Origin: an uncultured Veillonella sp.
GTDB lineage: Bacteria; Bacillota; Negativicutes; Veillonellales; Veillonellaceae
Assembly: GCA_900550455.1 (NCBI GenBank)
Contig: URSE01000025.1
Location: 1 to 14,727 of the forward strand
Length of the DNA: 14,727 nt
Reading direction: 5' to 3'
Shown piece after piece: positions 1 to 7,258 of this stretch. Under the pieces are notes generated by a model that was not told the DNA's origin, did no database searches, and saw only the letters and a list, made by a program, of their open reading frames with translations. The translations under genes were made by a program, and so were the position numbers. The number at the start of each line of letters is the position of its first letter. The stretch's first letter is position 1.

Positions 1-478
1 TGCCATAAATATTACTATAGTCTTCCAAGATTTGCTCAATCATCAACTTGGTCCGCCCATATACATTTGTTGGATTAAGTTTAGCACTTTCCTTAATAGG
101 GACCTCTTCTGGTTCCCCATAAACGGCAGCAGTCGAAGAGAAAACAAAATAGTTAACCCCAGCTTTGCGTGCAGACTCAATAAGTTTCCAGGAACCAACT
201 ACGTTATTTTCATAGTAAATAGAAGGATGAACCATCGATTCCCCTACTTGGGAATGAGCCGCAAAATGCATGATTCCATCAATAGTGTAGTCCTTCATAA
301 CCTTCACCATAACAGGATCGGCTATATCCATTTCTAGACAAATCACTCCATCTGGTACGGACGCCTTATGGCCACGAGATAAATTATCCACAATAATAGG
401 CTTATGCCCAGCTCGAAGAAGAGCACGAACAGTGTGAGACCCAATATAACCGGCTCCACCAGTAACGAGAATATTCAT
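1..478 (-). CDS. galE: UDP-glucose 4-epimerase, N-terminal part (runs off the window)
   Basis: Interconverts UDP-glucose and UDP-galactose in the cytoplasm, feeding galactose use and surface polysaccharide. My translation begins MNILVTGGAGYIGSH, the NAD-binding Rossmann glycine motif, followed by D31 for the NAD ribose. The catalytic trio of the extended short-chain dehydrogenase family is visible: T116 in FSSTAAVYG (Thr or Ser is normal here), Y140 and K144 in YGRTK. About 159 residues are present; family members run about 330, so the C-terminal sugar-binding half lies beyond base 1. The ATG at 478 is one base past the pgi stop, and its ribosome-binding site (AAAGGA) lies inside the pgi 3' end, so the two are probably translationally coupled. 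Identity as GalE rather than another UDP-sugar epimerase is likely but rests on the N-terminal half alone. Confidence 0.9.
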   Translation of the reverse strand, partial: MNILVTGGAGYIGSHTVRALLRAGHKPIIVDNLSRGHKASVPDGVICLEMDIADPVMVKVMKDYTIDGIMHFAAHSQVGESMVHPSIYYENNVVGSWKLIESARKAGVNYFVFSSTAAVYGEPEEVPIKESAKLNPTNVYGRTKLMIEQILEDYSNIYG

Positions 479-479
479 C

Positions 480-1931
480 TTATTTTTCCTTTACACCTTG
501 CAATTTAGGCCCTAACAGTCGTTTATAAACCTCTACACCTGGTTGATCAAAAGCATCCACACCTGCTAACTGAGACTCAAAGAAAATTGCCCAACAGTAC
601 ATATACATAAGCTGCCCTAAATAGAAGGCATTCAACTGAGGAATTTCCACCGTCATGTTAAAGCGATGGTCAGAGGATAAGGCTTCACGGTTGGAGTCCA
701 AGGCCACATTTAAAATATCAGTTAACCCTATGTTAGCAAAGACATCAACCTTAGGATAGGAAGCATAGTTATCTGGCACTATAACATCTTCCGCCCACTC
801 TTTAACCTTAATAAATTGAACAACCTTGTCCAATCGGCCTTCTTGGTGTTCTTGCACCTGAGCATGCATATCTGTAGTACCCACTGCAGCCACCGGTGTC
901 CGACCATAAAGGGTTCCATCTGCTCGGTGTTTGCCTAGAGATTCTGCCAAAAGTTGTACATACCAATCAGATAAGGAATGTAAACATTGACCATAAGGCA
1001 TAAAGACTTCTATATGACGGCCATACTTCTCAGCAGCTACATATTTGAGGGCTGCTGATAAAAGGGCTGGATTCTGATAAATATCCCGATTTTGACAGGC
1101 CTGATCCATAGCTCTAGCACCAGCCAAAAATTGATGGATATCAAAGCCCATCAGGGCTCCCATCACCAATCCTACTTCAGAGAATATAGAGAAGCGGCCC
1201 CCCACACCATGAGGAACGGAAAAGACCCGCCAATGGTTTTTATCAGCCATGTCTCTAAGAATAGTTGGCTCTTGCCCCTCTCGAGTATCTGTTACCGCAA
1301 CCACTTCATAGTCTATTCCTGCCTCCTTAAGGTACTTTTCTACAACCATAAAGTTGGCCATAGGCTCTATGGTAGAACCAGACTTAGAGATAACTACCAA
1401 CATAACCTTATAAGGAGATTCAAAGCCATCAGTCAATTGCTTATGCATTTGACTTTGTTTCAAAGACTTGCATAGGCCTTGAATATAACGAGCATCAACA
1501 GTATGTCCAGCGAAGTGAATAGAGGGATAACCATTCCGCTCCTTAGCTGTCATGGCATTCCAGAAGGGCCCCCCATGAACATCAAAGAGAACCTTATTTC
1601 CTAAATAAGAACCTCCAATACCAAAGGAGACAACCGTATCAATGTTCTCCCTCGCATAGGAGCCCAATTGATCCAATTCATCCATAACAGCCGGCGTATT
1701 GATAGCATCTTCTTCAACATAGGGTAGACGAGAAAATAGGACAGGCTCTGGGGCGCCATCCTTAGATAGGTGCCCATCAACGATACCTTCTTGACGTAAG
1801 CGATCGCTGGCCAACCAGAGCTCATCTAATTGCGGTTTAAGTGCTGCCAAGTCAGCCTCTGTAACAGCCCAGTCGTTGAGGATTCCCTCATAGTTTATCC
1901 TAAAACCAGAGGGCACTTCCATTTCTTTCAT
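480..1931 (-). CDS. pgi: Glucose-6-phosphate isomerase
   Basis: Interconverts glucose-6-phosphate and fructose-6-phosphate, in the cytoplasm. The 483 residues match the shorter Firmicute type rather than the roughly 550-residue proteobacterial one. Visible landmarks are GIGGSYLG at 104-111, the phosphate-binding SKSGST at 182-187, the family signature VGGRFS at 243-248, the catalytic glutamate E330 in QLLAESLGK, the histidine of TTDMHAQ (H356), and the second signature near the C-terminus, QLAGVDAFDQPGVE, leading to the catalytic lysine K470. The first ATG is preferred because AAGGGA lies about ten bases upstream; the methionine at residue 4 is possible but less well spaced. It lies between DUF1294 and galE, so with the neighbouring epimerase it links central sugar phosphates to nucleotide-sugar supply. 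Confidence 0.96.
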   Translation of the reverse strand: MKEMEVPSGFRINYEGILNDWAVTEADLAALKPQLDELWLASDRLRQEGIVDGHLSKDGAPEPVLFSRLPYVEEDAINTPAVMDELDQLGSYARENIDTVVSFGIGGSYLGNKVLFDVHGGPFWNAMTAKERNGYPSIHFAGHTVDARYIQGLCKSLKQSQMHKQLTDGFESPYKVMLVVISKSGSTIEPMANFMVVEKYLKEAGIDYEVVAVTDTREGQEPTILRDMADKNHWRVFSVPHGVGGRFSIFSEVGLVMGALMGFDIHQFLAGARAMDQACQNRDIYQNPALLSAALKYVAAEKYGRHIEVFMPYGQCLHSLSDWYVQLLAESLGKHRADGTLYGRTPVAAVGTTDMHAQVQEHQEGRLDKVVQFIKVKEWAEDVIVPDNYASYPKVDVFANIGLTDILNVALDSNREALSSDHRFNMTVEIPQLNAFYLGQLMYMYCWAIFFESQLAGVDAFDQPGVEVYKRLLGPKLQGVKEK

Positions 1932-1973
1932 GACTAGCTTTTCCCTTCACACATATCCAATACAAATAATCCC

Positions 1974-2246
1974 TTAGGAAAAATAAAAATAGGCATAGCC
2001 CAATGAAAATGTCTCCCATAGAACAGCTAAAGGTATAAGAATCCTAAACTTCCACTTTCTTGTCTTATGCTGGCATAGAACCATACCCAAAAGAGCTCCA
2101 AGGCCAGCAAAGCAAAAGGCAAAAAAGAGGAGGCTAAACTCTGAAATCCGTTGTTTTTCTTTCATTGCAAAGAACTTATCTAAGCCATAGATAGCAGTAA
2201 CGATAAGGTTCCATAAACCTAGACCAATCATCACATAGGTCAACAT
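1974..2246 (-). CDS. DUF1294 small membrane protein
   Basis: A 90-residue integral membrane protein of unknown function. It shows the DUF1294 pattern: an N-terminal transmembrane segment, then YGLDKFFAMKEKQRISE, a second hydrophobic stretch containing GLGALLGM, the conserved HKTRKWKF near residues 60-67, and a final hydrophobic segment, so about three membrane passes. The Y..DK, R..E and HKT.K residues are the family hallmarks. The start at 2246 lies six bases past the end of the upstream epimerase gene; only a weak AGGCG precedes it, so translation probably depends on coupling. Its position between an epimerase and pgi suggests co-transcription but does not reveal a job, since DUF1294 genes occur in many contexts. 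Confidence 0.85.
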   Translation of the reverse strand: MLTYVMIGLGLWNLIVTAIYGLDKFFAMKEKQRISEFSLLFFAFCFAGLGALLGMVLCQHKTRKWKFRILIPLAVLWETFSLGYAYFYFS

Positions 2247-2252
2247 AGGCGC

Positions 2253-3173
2253 CTACTTATTCTGTAAAAAATATTCATAAGTTGTTACAAGGCCTTCCTC
2301 AAGGGGCACCTTAGCAGTAAAGCCAAGTTCTACCTTTGCCTTCTCATTATCTAATCGAGAATGACGAATATCGCCAGCTCGCTCCGGACCATAGTCCACA
2401 GACAATTCTTTACCGGTCACTGTATTAAAAGTCTTAACAAGACTATTTACAGAAATCCCCTTATTGGTGGACACATTGAAGACACCCGTTACCGCCTTAT
2501 GATTCATACCACATATATTGGCTTCTACCACATCGTCCACATAGATAAAGTCACGCGTTTGCTGCCCATCCCCAAAAATCTGAAGTGTCTTATCCTGAAC
2601 AGCTAATTTGGCAAAAATGGAAATAACGCCACCTTCGCCCCCATCACCTTGACGAGAACCATAGACATTGGAGTAGCGGAAGCAAATATAGTCCAATCCA
2701 AAGGCGTCCCGATAAATCCTCAAATAGTGTTCCATGGTCATTTTAGTGAGTCCATAAAAGGATGTTGGTTGCCCTGTCATCTCTTCTGTGAGGGGTAAGC
2801 TATCCAAGTCACCATAAACAGCTGCTGAAGAAGGTGTCAAAATCTTCTCAACACCAGCTTGACGACAAGCCTCTAAGACATTGATAAGCCCTTTCAAGTT
2901 AATATCACAGTCATTAGCTGGGTCCTTCATAGAATCCGGTACCATGGTTTGGGCGGCCTCATGAAAAACATAAGTCGGCTTGAAATCACAAAAAACTTGC
3001 CCCAACTTTTGGTCTCGAATATCCATTTGAAGAAATTCTGCTCGATCATTAACGAAGGTCTTAAGTCCAGTTGATAAATTGTCGATTACAAGAACCCTAT
3101 GACCATCATTAATTAAACGGTCTACTAGATGGGAACCGATAAAACCGGCCCCTCCAGTTACGATAATATTCAT
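2253..3173 (-). CDS. NAD-dependent epimerase/dehydratase (UDP-glucose 4-epimerase family)
   Basis: A cytoplasmic extended short-chain dehydrogenase acting on a nucleotide sugar, probably for surface glycan synthesis. The 306-residue form begins MNIIVTGGAGFIGSH (NAD-binding loop 6-15), with D31 for the ribose, the catalytic S116 in PSSAAVYG, and Y140 and K144 in YGLTK. Substrate-domain landmarks are RYSNVYG, the FGDGQQTRDFIYVDD motif and an RAGDIRHS segment near the C-terminus, all typical of UDP-glucose or UDP-N-acetylglucosamine 4-epimerases. I chose the ATG at 3173 because AAGGAG sits four bases before it; an in-frame ATG thirty bases upstream lacks such a site and would put ten extra residues before the Rossmann fold. 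It heads a likely operon with DUF1294, pgi and galE. The exact substrate cannot be read from the sequence. Confidence 0.88.
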   Translation of the reverse strand: MNIIVTGGAGFIGSHLVDRLINDGHRVLVIDNLSTGLKTFVNDRAEFLQMDIRDQKLGQVFCDFKPTYVFHEAAQTMVPDSMKDPANDCDINLKGLINVLEACRQAGVEKILTPSSAAVYGDLDSLPLTEEMTGQPTSFYGLTKMTMEHYLRIYRDAFGLDYICFRYSNVYGSRQGDGGEGGVISIFAKLAVQDKTLQIFGDGQQTRDFIYVDDVVEANICGMNHKAVTGVFNVSTNKGISVNSLVKTFNTVTGKELSVDYGPERAGDIRHSRLDNEKAKVELGFTAKVPLEEGLVTTYEYFLQNK

Positions 3174-3281
3174 ATAACTCCTTTTATCCATGTTAAAGGA
3201 CATACTAAGCCAACTTCTATAAGCCTATATAAAACAAGTATTACTTAGATAAAGTTATGAGTTCAGTCCACTACGCCCATA

Positions 3282-3290
3282 AGTATAGCA
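3282..3290 (-). promoter_or_regulatory. Extended -10 promoter for the epimerase-DUF1294-pgi-galE operon
   Basis: The minus strand reads TGCTATACT, a -10 hexamer with the extended TGn element. No TTGACA-like hexamer lies 16-18 bases upstream, where the sequence is still RNase H coding DNA. Transcription from here would give a leader of about 100 bases before the ATG at 3173. No convincing terminator separates it from the RNase H gene, so some read-through from upstream is possible. Inference from motif and position only. Confidence 0.5.
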
Positions 3291-3299
3291 CAAATCCCT

Positions 3300-3935
3300 C
3301 TACTTAGCCTTACTGAGCCCACCTTTTGCCAGTATATCCGCTCTCTCATTGTACCTATCGCCCGTATGGGCAGCTACCTTGTGAAAGTGGATTGTCATAG
3401 ACTTCATAGCTTCCTGAGCAAACTTAGCATAAGCTTGTGTAAGGGCATTATTCCGTTTCCATGCCTGGGTTGCCCACATCTCAATCCCCATATAATCATA
3501 GTAGAGAGCGCACTCCTTAGCCCCTTTTTCAAGAGCATACTTCATAGCGTGCATAGCCGCCAACAATTCACCTGCTACATTCCAAAATTCCGTATACTGA
3601 GGGTCCTTAGTACCAAAGGAAAACTCTTCCTCCTGACCCCGGTAAAAGATAACCCCTCCAGAACCTACAAGGCCAAGACGCTTATCGAAAGATCCATCAA
3701 TATAGGCTACTAGAACATGGGGGCCATAAGGTAGGCTTGTCTCTTTCTGGTCATCCAAAAAATCACCTAGGGATTGACCTTTAGTATCACCTATAAAGGC
3801 CTCCGCTTCCTCTACAGTGGGAAAGGATTTAAAAATAGCACCGCTGTAGCCCTGTACTTGCTTTTGACAGTCTGCCCAAGTCCGGTAAATCCCTACTTGG
3901 CGACCTGCCTTAACAGCGTAATACTTCTTAGCCAT
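3300..3935 (-). CDS. rnhA: Ribonuclease H (viroplasmin-like domain plus RNase HI)
   Basis: Cleaves RNA in RNA-DNA hybrids (R-loops, Okazaki primers) in the cytoplasm. The N-terminal 1-50 (KYYAVKAGRQVGIYRTWADCQ) is a viroplasmin-like hybrid-binding domain as in eukaryotic RNase H1; a linker leads to the catalytic domain at about 73-205. The active-site acids are in place: D80 in YIDGS, E123 in NVAGEL, D147 in YYDYMGIEMW and D200 in NERADILAK, with the flexible-loop histidine H190 in AAHTGDRYNE. The 211-residue start at 3935 is chosen because GGAG lies nine bases before it; the ATG at 3944 abuts that GGAG directly. It overlaps the deacylase gene end by eight bases (ATGGCTAA), so the two are probably translationally coupled. 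The symbol is used generically for this bacterial RNase H1-like form. Confidence 0.9.
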   Translation of the reverse strand: MAKKYYAVKAGRQVGIYRTWADCQKQVQGYSGAIFKSFPTVEEAEAFIGDTKGQSLGDFLDDQKETSLPYGPHVLVAYIDGSFDKRLGLVGSGGVIFYRGQEEEFSFGTKDPQYTEFWNVAGELLAAMHAMKYALEKGAKECALYYDYMGIEMWATQAWKRNNALTQAYAKFAQEAMKSMTIHFHKVAAHTGDRYNERADILAKGGLSKAK

Positions 3936-4446
3936 GATTACCATCTCCGTGTGTTTCTGCTATAGTCAAGGGTACAAAGCTAGCATCTACAACCCCTGCC
4001 AAGGCATGAGGATCTACCTTCATCTGCATGCCTCGAAGGCCTGCACTTACATAAACTTGGACAAAATTTTCCATAGTCGCATCAAAATAGGTTGGAAAGT
4101 CCTTCTTCATACCCACAGGTGAACAGCCCCCTCGGAGATAACCAGTCAAACCCAAGAGATCCTTAACATGGATTAACTCCACCGACTTATTTCCTGATAC
4201 ACGAGCTGCTTGTTTGAGGTCCAATTCCTCTGCTACGGGAATGCAGAAAACGACAGGCCCCGTTTTAGACCCCTTGCCCACGAGCGTCTTAAAAACCTGT
4301 GGCGCTTCCAAACCTAGTGCTTCTACTACATGGAGGCCTGTGTTTCGACCATCCTCCCACTCGTACTCTAAAATTTCATAAGCCACCTTATGAGTATCTA
4401 ACATGCGTAAGGCATTGGTCTTCTTATGCTTATCCTTTTTTGACAT
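3928..4446 (-). CDS. ybaK: Cys-tRNA(Pro)/Cys-tRNA(Cys) deacylase, YbaK family
   Basis: A cytoplasmic proofreading enzyme that hydrolyses Cys-tRNA(Pro) made in error by prolyl-tRNA synthetase. The 172 residues cover the whole family fold. Evidence is the N-terminal TNALRMLDTHKVAYEILEYE, the conserved lysine K53 in VFKTLV, the LDLKQAARVSGNKSVE helix region, and the glycine-rich TGYLRGGCSPVGMKK at 101-115 that forms the active-site loop, then the YVSAGLRG strand. A GGAG seven bases before the ATG at 4446 fixes the start. It is ten bases downstream of the nucleoid-associated gene and overlaps RNase H by eight bases, so the three look like one operon. The functional link between them is not obvious. 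Confidence 0.9.
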   Translation of the reverse strand: MSKKDKHKKTNALRMLDTHKVAYEILEYEWEDGRNTGLHVVEALGLEAPQVFKTLVGKGSKTGPVVFCIPVAEELDLKQAARVSGNKSVELIHVKDLLGLTGYLRGGCSPVGMKKDFPTYFDATMENFVQVYVSAGLRGMQMKVDPHALAGVVDASFVPLTIAETHGDGNHG

Positions 4447-4456
4447 AACTAATCTC

Positions 4457-5452
4457 CTACTTATTGATGATTTTATTGATATTCTTTACCTCTATCCGAA
4501 GAGATCCATCACCATTGGTTACAATCTCAATAAAGTCCCGCTTTTTCATATATTCCACAGGAAAGGAAATCTCAATCCCCGTGTCTGTCTTAATTTTATG
4601 CATCTGCCCCACCTTAGTCGCAAATTCGCGATTGACCAGCAAAGGGGCTACCATATGTTCTTCTTCTAGCTCTTTTTTTGCCGCTTCCACTTGTATGCTA
4701 TTAGTAAAGACTTCTTCCACAATCCGTATAGGGTCTAAGGTATCAGATACTTCCGCATTCTTTGCGATGAAGGACTTTGTCTTGGCCAGGGCCTCTACCC
4801 CATCAGATTCATGAGCTTCTGCTACCTTGTCTACAATTTTTTGCACCTTTCGAATAGTATCTCGCGTAGATTGTTGTGTCCCAATTTGTAGGACTCGATC
4901 AGCCAATATATAGGTAACCTCTCCATCATATTGACCTTTTGGTTCAAAGAGTTTGATCGAATAATCCTCCATATCAATGGCCAAATAGGCCCGCAACTTT
5001 TGCGTTGCCGTTGGAAGAACAGCTTTATGGGAAACGAGTTCCGTCGCTAAGGTCCCATCATCTTCGGAAAAGAGTTGATGGGTATACGCATCATGAGCCT
5101 GACATTGGAGGAGACAGAGGTAAGATCGATCGCTAACAGCTTCACAGACGATGGTATCAATAATAGATCCTTCCGTAGCTTGCTTCATGTAATCAAAGGT
5201 TCTCTCACCCATGTGTTTAGACAGCTCTATAAAGGATAGAGAGCCCTCCTTATAAGCCTGAATCCATTTGGCGACTATTCCCCCTGGATTGAGAGAACCC
5301 GTCCTACAAGCAGGATCCTTAAAAGCTTTACTTACATGGGACACTAGGTAATCTTGAATGGGTTGATCACCTATCTTAAGTTCATGTTCTGAGTAAACCG
5401 CCAAACTAGCAGTAAAATCAAATATATGTAAACTAGCGTGGTTGATTTGCAT
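4457..5452 (-). CDS. Nucleoid-associated protein, NdpA/YejK family (PF04245)
   Basis: A 331-residue soluble protein resembling the 37-kDa nucleoid-associated family, thought to bind DNA in the nucleoid; its role is poorly defined. The family pattern is seen in the N-terminal strand-rich start (INHASLHIFDF), the early helical region, the central ELVSHKAVLPTATQKLRAYLAIDMEDYSIKLF segment split by strands, and the C-terminal GIEISFPVEY followed by a strand-rich end. AGGAG six bases before the ATG at 5452 supports the start. It leads a three-gene unit with the Cys-tRNA deacylase and RNase H; a genome-maintenance link with RNase H is possible but is my inference. The family assignment is by overall resemblance, so somewhat less certain than for its enzyme neighbours. 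Confidence 0.78.
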   Translation of the reverse strand: MQINHASLHIFDFTASLAVYSEHELKIGDQPIQDYLVSHVSKAFKDPACRTGSLNPGGIVAKWIQAYKEGSLSFIELSKHMGERTFDYMKQATEGSIIDTIVCEAVSDRSYLCLLQCQAHDAYTHQLFSEDDGTLATELVSHKAVLPTATQKLRAYLAIDMEDYSIKLFEPKGQYDGEVTYILADRVLQIGTQQSTRDTIRKVQKIVDKVAEAHESDGVEALAKTKSFIAKNAEVSDTLDPIRIVEEVFTNSIQVEAAKKELEEEHMVAPLLVNREFATKVGQMHKIKTDTGIEISFPVEYMKKRDFIEIVTNGDGSLRIEVKNINKIINK

Positions 5453-5488
5453 AACCCACTCCTATAAAAATTATAGCTAACAATAATA

Positions 5489-5512
5489 AATGACACCCCT
5501 AGGGGTGTCATT
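5489..5512 (-). terminator. 24-bp perfect palindrome, probable bioY terminator and/or leader hairpin
   Basis: The bases form an uninterrupted inverted repeat around a central CTAG, able to fold into a ten-pair stem with a four-base loop. For leftward transcription the tail is ATTTATTATTG, moderately U-rich; for rightward transcription it is the stronger TTCTTTTTAA. It lies 87 bases beyond the bioY stop, so termination of bioY is the simplest role. It also sits immediately downstream of the putative -10 at 5523-5531, so transcripts from that promoter would carry it at their extreme 5' end. Confidence 0.7.
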
Positions 5513-5522
5513 CTTTTTAACT

Positions 5523-5531
5523 ATTATAGCA
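5523..5531 (-). promoter_or_regulatory. Extended -10 promoter for the nucleoid-associated protein operon
   Basis: The minus strand reads TGCTATAAT, a consensus -10 with an extended TGn element and no clear -35. The predicted start, about base 5516, would be only a few bases before the palindrome at 5489-5512. A second TATAAT at 5470-5475 lies closer to the gene but lacks both TGn and a -35, and would leave a leader of only about a dozen bases. Confidence 0.5.
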
Positions 5532-5599
5532 TTTTGTGTATTCTTAGAGAGACTTATGGGATAAATTTCTTAAAACTCCCTTATCTAACGCTCAAAATC

Positions 5600-6118
5600 C
5601 TATAAGCGCCTAATTTTACATGCTAGGAATCCTGCGATTAAGCACTTAATAATATCTCCTGGAATGAAGGGAAGCGCCCCTGTCATACAAGCGGTTTTTA
5701 GATCTAGGCCTAATACAATCATAAGGCCACCTACACCCATGGCGTAAATAATGGGGATGGTCACTAAGGAACGCAAACCATAAGCTAACCAATGAGGCTT
5801 ATTCCCCTTAAGGGCCGACAGTACAGTATAGGCAATGGGCCAGGAGAGGATATAGCCTCCCTTATAGTTAAGGATAACACCAAGGCCTCCTTCCCCATTA
5901 GCGAAAACAGGTAGTCCTACGGCCCCTAGGAGAACATAAACTAAGCAAATAAGAAAGGTCTCACTAGGTGTCATCACAAGGGCTATCAAGCAGCCAGTCA
6001 TGGTTAAGAGGGTCAGTGGCGGAATAGGATGGGGCAAAGGAATGGACAAATAGGCAGATACCACCAAAAGGGCCACAAATAAAGCCATCTTGGTCAGTTT
6101 TTTTACGGACATTGACAT
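5600..6118 (-). CDS. bioY: Biotin transporter BioY (ECF substrate-binding component)
   Basis: The membrane-embedded biotin-binding subunit of an energy-coupling-factor transporter, working alone or with the shared EcfAAT module, which is not in this window. The 172 residues are strongly hydrophobic with about six membrane segments. Hallmarks are the first helix ending IPLP.P, the GLPVFANGEGGLGVI motif at 68-82, the KGGYILSWPIA segment, and the C-terminal ALPFIPGDIIKCLIA (148-162) typical of BioY. The ATG at 6118 is chosen because GGAGG lies five bases before it; a longer reading from 6145 would place that same GGAGG inside the coding sequence, and the methionine at 6112 is spaced eleven bases from it. 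It is a single-gene unit with its own promoter and operator upstream and a hairpin downstream. Confidence 0.9.
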   Translation of the reverse strand: MSMSVKKLTKMALFVALLVVSAYLSIPLPHPIPPLTLLTMTGCLIALVMTPSETFLICLVYVLLGAVGLPVFANGEGGLGVILNYKGGYILSWPIAYTVLSALKGNKPHWLAYGLRSLVTIPIIYAMGVGGLMIVLGLDLKTACMTGALPFIPGDIIKCLIAGFLACKIRRL

Positions 6119-6202
6119 AAGAGCCTCCAAATTATGTGCAAACAAAGAATGTCCACTTTACTAGTCCTAGTTAAGTAAACATTAATAAGCAATCATGAAA
6201 CC

Positions 6203-6231
6203 ATTATAGTGATATCCCTTATTTTAGTCAA
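6203..6231 (-). promoter_or_regulatory. Sigma-70 promoter of bioY
   Basis: The minus strand carries TTGACT at 6226-6231, a 17-base spacer and TATAAT at 6203-6208: five of six and six of six matches at ideal spacing, the best promoter in the window. The transcript would begin near 6196, leaving a leader of about 78 bases before the bioY ATG at 6118. The -35 hexamer is embedded in the inner half of the inverted repeat at 6225-6258. Confidence 0.82.
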
Positions 6232-6258
6232 CTTTATGCCGCTTATATTAGTTGACAA
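6225..6258 (-). promoter_or_regulatory. Candidate BirA (biotin repressor) operator
   Basis: The minus strand reads TTGTCAACT-N16-AGTTGACTA, two nine-base half-sites in inverted orientation that match at eight of nine positions. Established knowledge: BirA operators upstream of biotin genes are TTGTTAACC-like half-sites separated by about 14-16 bases, and repression works by blocking the promoter. Here the half-site pattern, spacing, overlap with the bioY -35 and gene context all agree. Inference: the downstream gene is repressed by biotinoyl-AMP-loaded BirA. It requires a BirA with an N-terminal DNA-binding domain elsewhere in the genome. Confidence 0.68.
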
Positions 6259-6259
6259 T

Positions 6260-6294
6260 AAGTATAAAGAAAGAGACTAGGGTTTCCCAGTCTC
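6260..6294 (-). terminator. Rho-independent terminator after galU
   Basis: On the minus strand GAGACTGGG, an AAA loop and CCC-T-AGTCTC form a nine-pair stem with one bulged T (6273-6294), followed by TTTCTTTATACTT. It lies about 60 bases past the galU stop and just upstream of the bioY operator, so it isolates bioY from the envelope operon. Confidence 0.8.
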
Positions 6295-6353
6295 GCTTTA
6301 GCAATTTCATAAACCTAATAGTCTCAGAGTCTCATGCCAATAAACTACAAGTA

Positions 6354-7214
6354 TTATAGGTCTAAAGACTTCAAATAGTCTCTGAACTTATCTCCCAATT
6401 CTTCATTGCGGAGGGCAAATTCAACAGTAGCCTTGAGATAACCTAGTTTATCCCCCGTATCGTAACGGATGCCCTCATAGGCCAAGGCATATTTATCTTG
6501 CTTGGAAGCTGCAATAGCATCTGTTAATTGGATTTCATTACCCGCCCCAGGCTTTGTATGAGTCAAGATTTCAAAGATATCAGGTGTCAAAATATAGCGG
6601 CCTAAGACAGCCAAATTGGAAGGCGCCATTTCCTTACTAGGCTTCTCGACTAAACCTGTCACCTTATATAGGGTATCATTAATAGGCTGACCTGATACAA
6701 TACCATAGGAAGACACCTTATCTTGAGGTACAAATTGAGCCCCTAACACAATCCCCTCATGCTCATTAAAGCATTCAATCAGTTGTTTCAGGCAAGGTTT
6801 CTCAGGATTATAAACGATATCATCTCCTAAGAGAACCGCAAAGGGTTCATCTCCTACAAAAGCTTCTGCACAACGCACAGCATCGCCTAAGCCCTTAGGA
6901 GACCGTTGACGGATAAAGTGAACCTTTATATCCGCCAAATTCTGTACCATCTTTAGTTGCTTGTCCTTACCCTGTGCTTGGAGAAGAGTCTCCAACTCCA
7001 TATTGGAGTCAAAATGATCTTCAATGGACCGCTTAGTCCGTCCAGTGATAATCAGAATTTCTTCAATGCCAGAATCGATTGCCTCTTGTACTATATATTG
7101 GATAGCCGGTGTATCTACAATGGGCAGCATTTCCTTAGGCTGTGCCTTGGTGGCTGGTAGAAACCGAGTTCCAAAGCCAGCCGCAGGTATAACCGCTTTT
7201 CGTACTTTCTTCAT
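6354..7214 (-). CDS. galU: UTP-glucose-1-phosphate uridylyltransferase
   Basis: Makes UDP-glucose from UTP and glucose-1-phosphate in the cytoplasm; UDP-glucose is the substrate of GalE and the donor for LPS and other surface glycans. The 286 residues are standard length for the bacterial enzyme. The nucleotide-binding loop GFGTRFLPATK is at 13-23, PKEM at 26-29, GLGDA at 108-112, the metal-binding LGDD at 129-132, VEKP with the conserved lysine K191, GRY at 205-207 and the sugar-side GNEIQLTDAI at 225-234. GAGGG six bases before the ATG supports the start. It follows the LptD-like gene by 44 bases with no terminator between, and is closed by the hairpin at 6273-6294, so it probably ends the envelope operon. 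Confidence 0.96.
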   Translation of the reverse strand: MKKVRKAVIPAAGFGTRFLPATKAQPKEMLPIVDTPAIQYIVQEAIDSGIEEILIITGRTKRSIEDHFDSNMELETLLQAQGKDKQLKMVQNLADIKVHFIRQRSPKGLGDAVRCAEAFVGDEPFAVLLGDDIVYNPEKPCLKQLIECFNEHEGIVLGAQFVPQDKVSSYGIVSGQPINDTLYKVTGLVEKPSKEMAPSNLAVLGRYILTPDIFEILTHTKPGAGNEIQLTDAIAASKQDKYALAYEGIRYDTGDKLGYLKATVEFALRNEELGDKFRDYLKSLDL

Positions 7215-7258
7215 AGTTATCCCTCTTTTAAATCACACCACACATAGTCCATATAAAC

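Noticed and set aside
1092..1475. Plus-strand 127-residue frame inside pgi
   Set aside because: It lies antisense to the conserved pgi core; composition is typical of a shadow frame and no ribosome-binding site is seen.
6119..6196. Riboswitch in the bioY leader
   Set aside because: The leader is short, without convincing paired arms; the operator at 6225-6258 is a sufficient explanation for control by biotin.
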